From: Chara braunii
Lineage: Eukaryota > Streptophyta > Charophyceae > Charales > Characeae
Length of the DNA: 38,993 bases
Assembly (NCBI GenBank): GCA_003427395.1
Contig: BFEA01000100.1
Coordinates: 421,924-460,916 of the forward strand
Reading direction: 5' to 3'
Below, piece after piece: positions 38,491 through 38,993 of this stretch. Position numbers and translations under genes: made by a program. Numbering within the stretch: position 1 is the stretch's first letter; every line of letters starts with the position of its first letter. The notes under the pieces are model-generated. The model saw nothing but the letters and a program-made list of their open reading frames with translations, searched no databases and was not told the origin of the DNA.

Positions 38491-38870
38491 TATGGGATGC
38501 TCTGGGGGTTCCTAAATTATGCGATCTCCTGATTGCATGGCGGTGGAGGAAGAAAGGGGGCGAGAGGATGAATGAGGAACCCAACGTATCAGGAGGAAGA
38601 TCGTTTTCATTAGTGTAGATGATTGAGCCAAAGTTCATATTGACGCCAACGTCAATTGCAATATCTTCGCGAGTCTGCGGGCTCGTGCTGCTAGTACCCC
38701 TCGTATCCAGTCTTATCATGAGAAACCTTCTGATTCCAGGTGACGCCATCGTGGTCCACAGTGTCCTTCACTGGTGTGGCTGCCTCATTGAAAGTTAAGA
38801 GAAGGTTAACAACAGTCGTATTTTTCATCACCACTTCAGGACACCCTTCACCTATGTATCCCCACCGGCC
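38491..38870. other. No gene firmly recognised
   Basis: Protein-like frames exist on the minus strand (DIAIDVGVNMNFGSII in one, TPVKDTVDHDGVTWNQKVSH in another), but they are in different frames and lack clear splice sites, so no exon is called. Confidence 0.35.
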
Positions 38871-38874
38871 GCGG

Positions 38875-38896
38875 GGCCGCGGTCATGACCGCCGCG
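38875..38896. repeat. TCATGA-centred palindrome, copy 3
   Basis: GCGGTCATGACCGC is a perfect palindrome within a longer GC-rich CCGCGG context, again preceded by TATCCCC. Confidence 0.6.
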
Positions 38897-38993
38897 ACCT
38901 CGGCCAAAATCGGCTCGCTACGACCAAGGGGAGGGGGATACTGACAATCGGGGTCAGGATTCCCACCGCGCGACCAGGGCCCCCCCCCCCCCC

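Noticed and set aside
38486-38800. Minus-strand protein-like frames
   Set aside because: Two different frames compete, splice sites are weak, and no family is recognised.
1-38993. CRISPR arrays, rRNA genes, prokaryotic operons
   Set aside because: No regularly spaced repeat-spacer array, rRNA core sequence or bacterial gene layout is present; tandem repeats here are satellites, monomers or microsatellites.

Overview
The window looks like nuclear DNA of a repeat-rich green-lineage (streptophyte) eukaryote. A charophyte alga such as Chara is my best guess, but this is inference and not a species identification. The reasons are: a plant-type L1 LINE (DUF4283-like ORF1 with a Cys-rich knuckle; ORF2 with APE endonuclease, RT and a C-terminal zinc-knuckle region); two decayed Ty3/gypsy elements, one with a chromodomain; long GA/CT/CA microsatellites; large introns full of transposons; and exons resembling a ciliary or basal-body protein, which would suit a lineage with flagellated sperm. 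There are no prokaryotic-style operons. Almost everything readable is mobile DNA or its debris. Three assembly gaps are present: one N at 2580, 875 N at 11580-12454 and 55 N at 26214-26268.

Layout. 1-2600: microsatellites, hairpins and two copies of a foldback MITE family. 2770-12690: probable intron/exon territory of a minus-strand host gene with exons at 12577-12684 and 3708-3866 and perhaps a short one at 11433-11480. Its apparent intron of about 8.7 kb holds a decayed minus-strand chromodomain Ty3/gypsy (about 4300-9350) that was itself hit by a MITE (8909-9280). A possible plus-strand exon of unknown family lies at 2770-2989.

12792-24450: a nest of LINEs. A 10,128-bp full-length plus-strand LINE (13620-23747) is bounded by a perfect 14-bp target-site duplication. 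It carries diverged tandem monomers in its 5' UTR, ORF1 and ORF2 broken by stops and frameshifts, and a poly(A) tail. It sits inside the 3' UTR of an older related LINE on the minus strand, whose two halves (13128-13605 and 23762-24450) read continuously when the insert is removed. Further 3' ends of the same LINE kind lie at 12792-13127 and 26154-26370.

24540-26150: unassigned sequence and an LTR-like promoter region. 26371-34905: a plus-strand Ty3/gypsy with a TGTGACG-type LTR start, a PBS, gag with a CCHC knuckle, protease, an acidic spacer of about 246 residues, RT, RNase H, a PHD-like zinc finger and integrase. The PHD-like finger between RNase H and integrase, in an element with no visible chromodomain, is the most unusual item. 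35000-37040 has two unrecognised open frames, which may be accessory ORFs of the element, and a 283-bp MITE with clear terminal inverted repeats and a TTTCTG duplication. 37060-38993 holds a short tandem/inverted repeat array, TCATGA-centred palindromes, a GT microsatellite and an inverted, truncated second copy of the LTR start.

No intact gene is visible. Every transposon ORF is broken, and many of the nonsense codons could have arisen from single C-to-T or G-to-A transitions.
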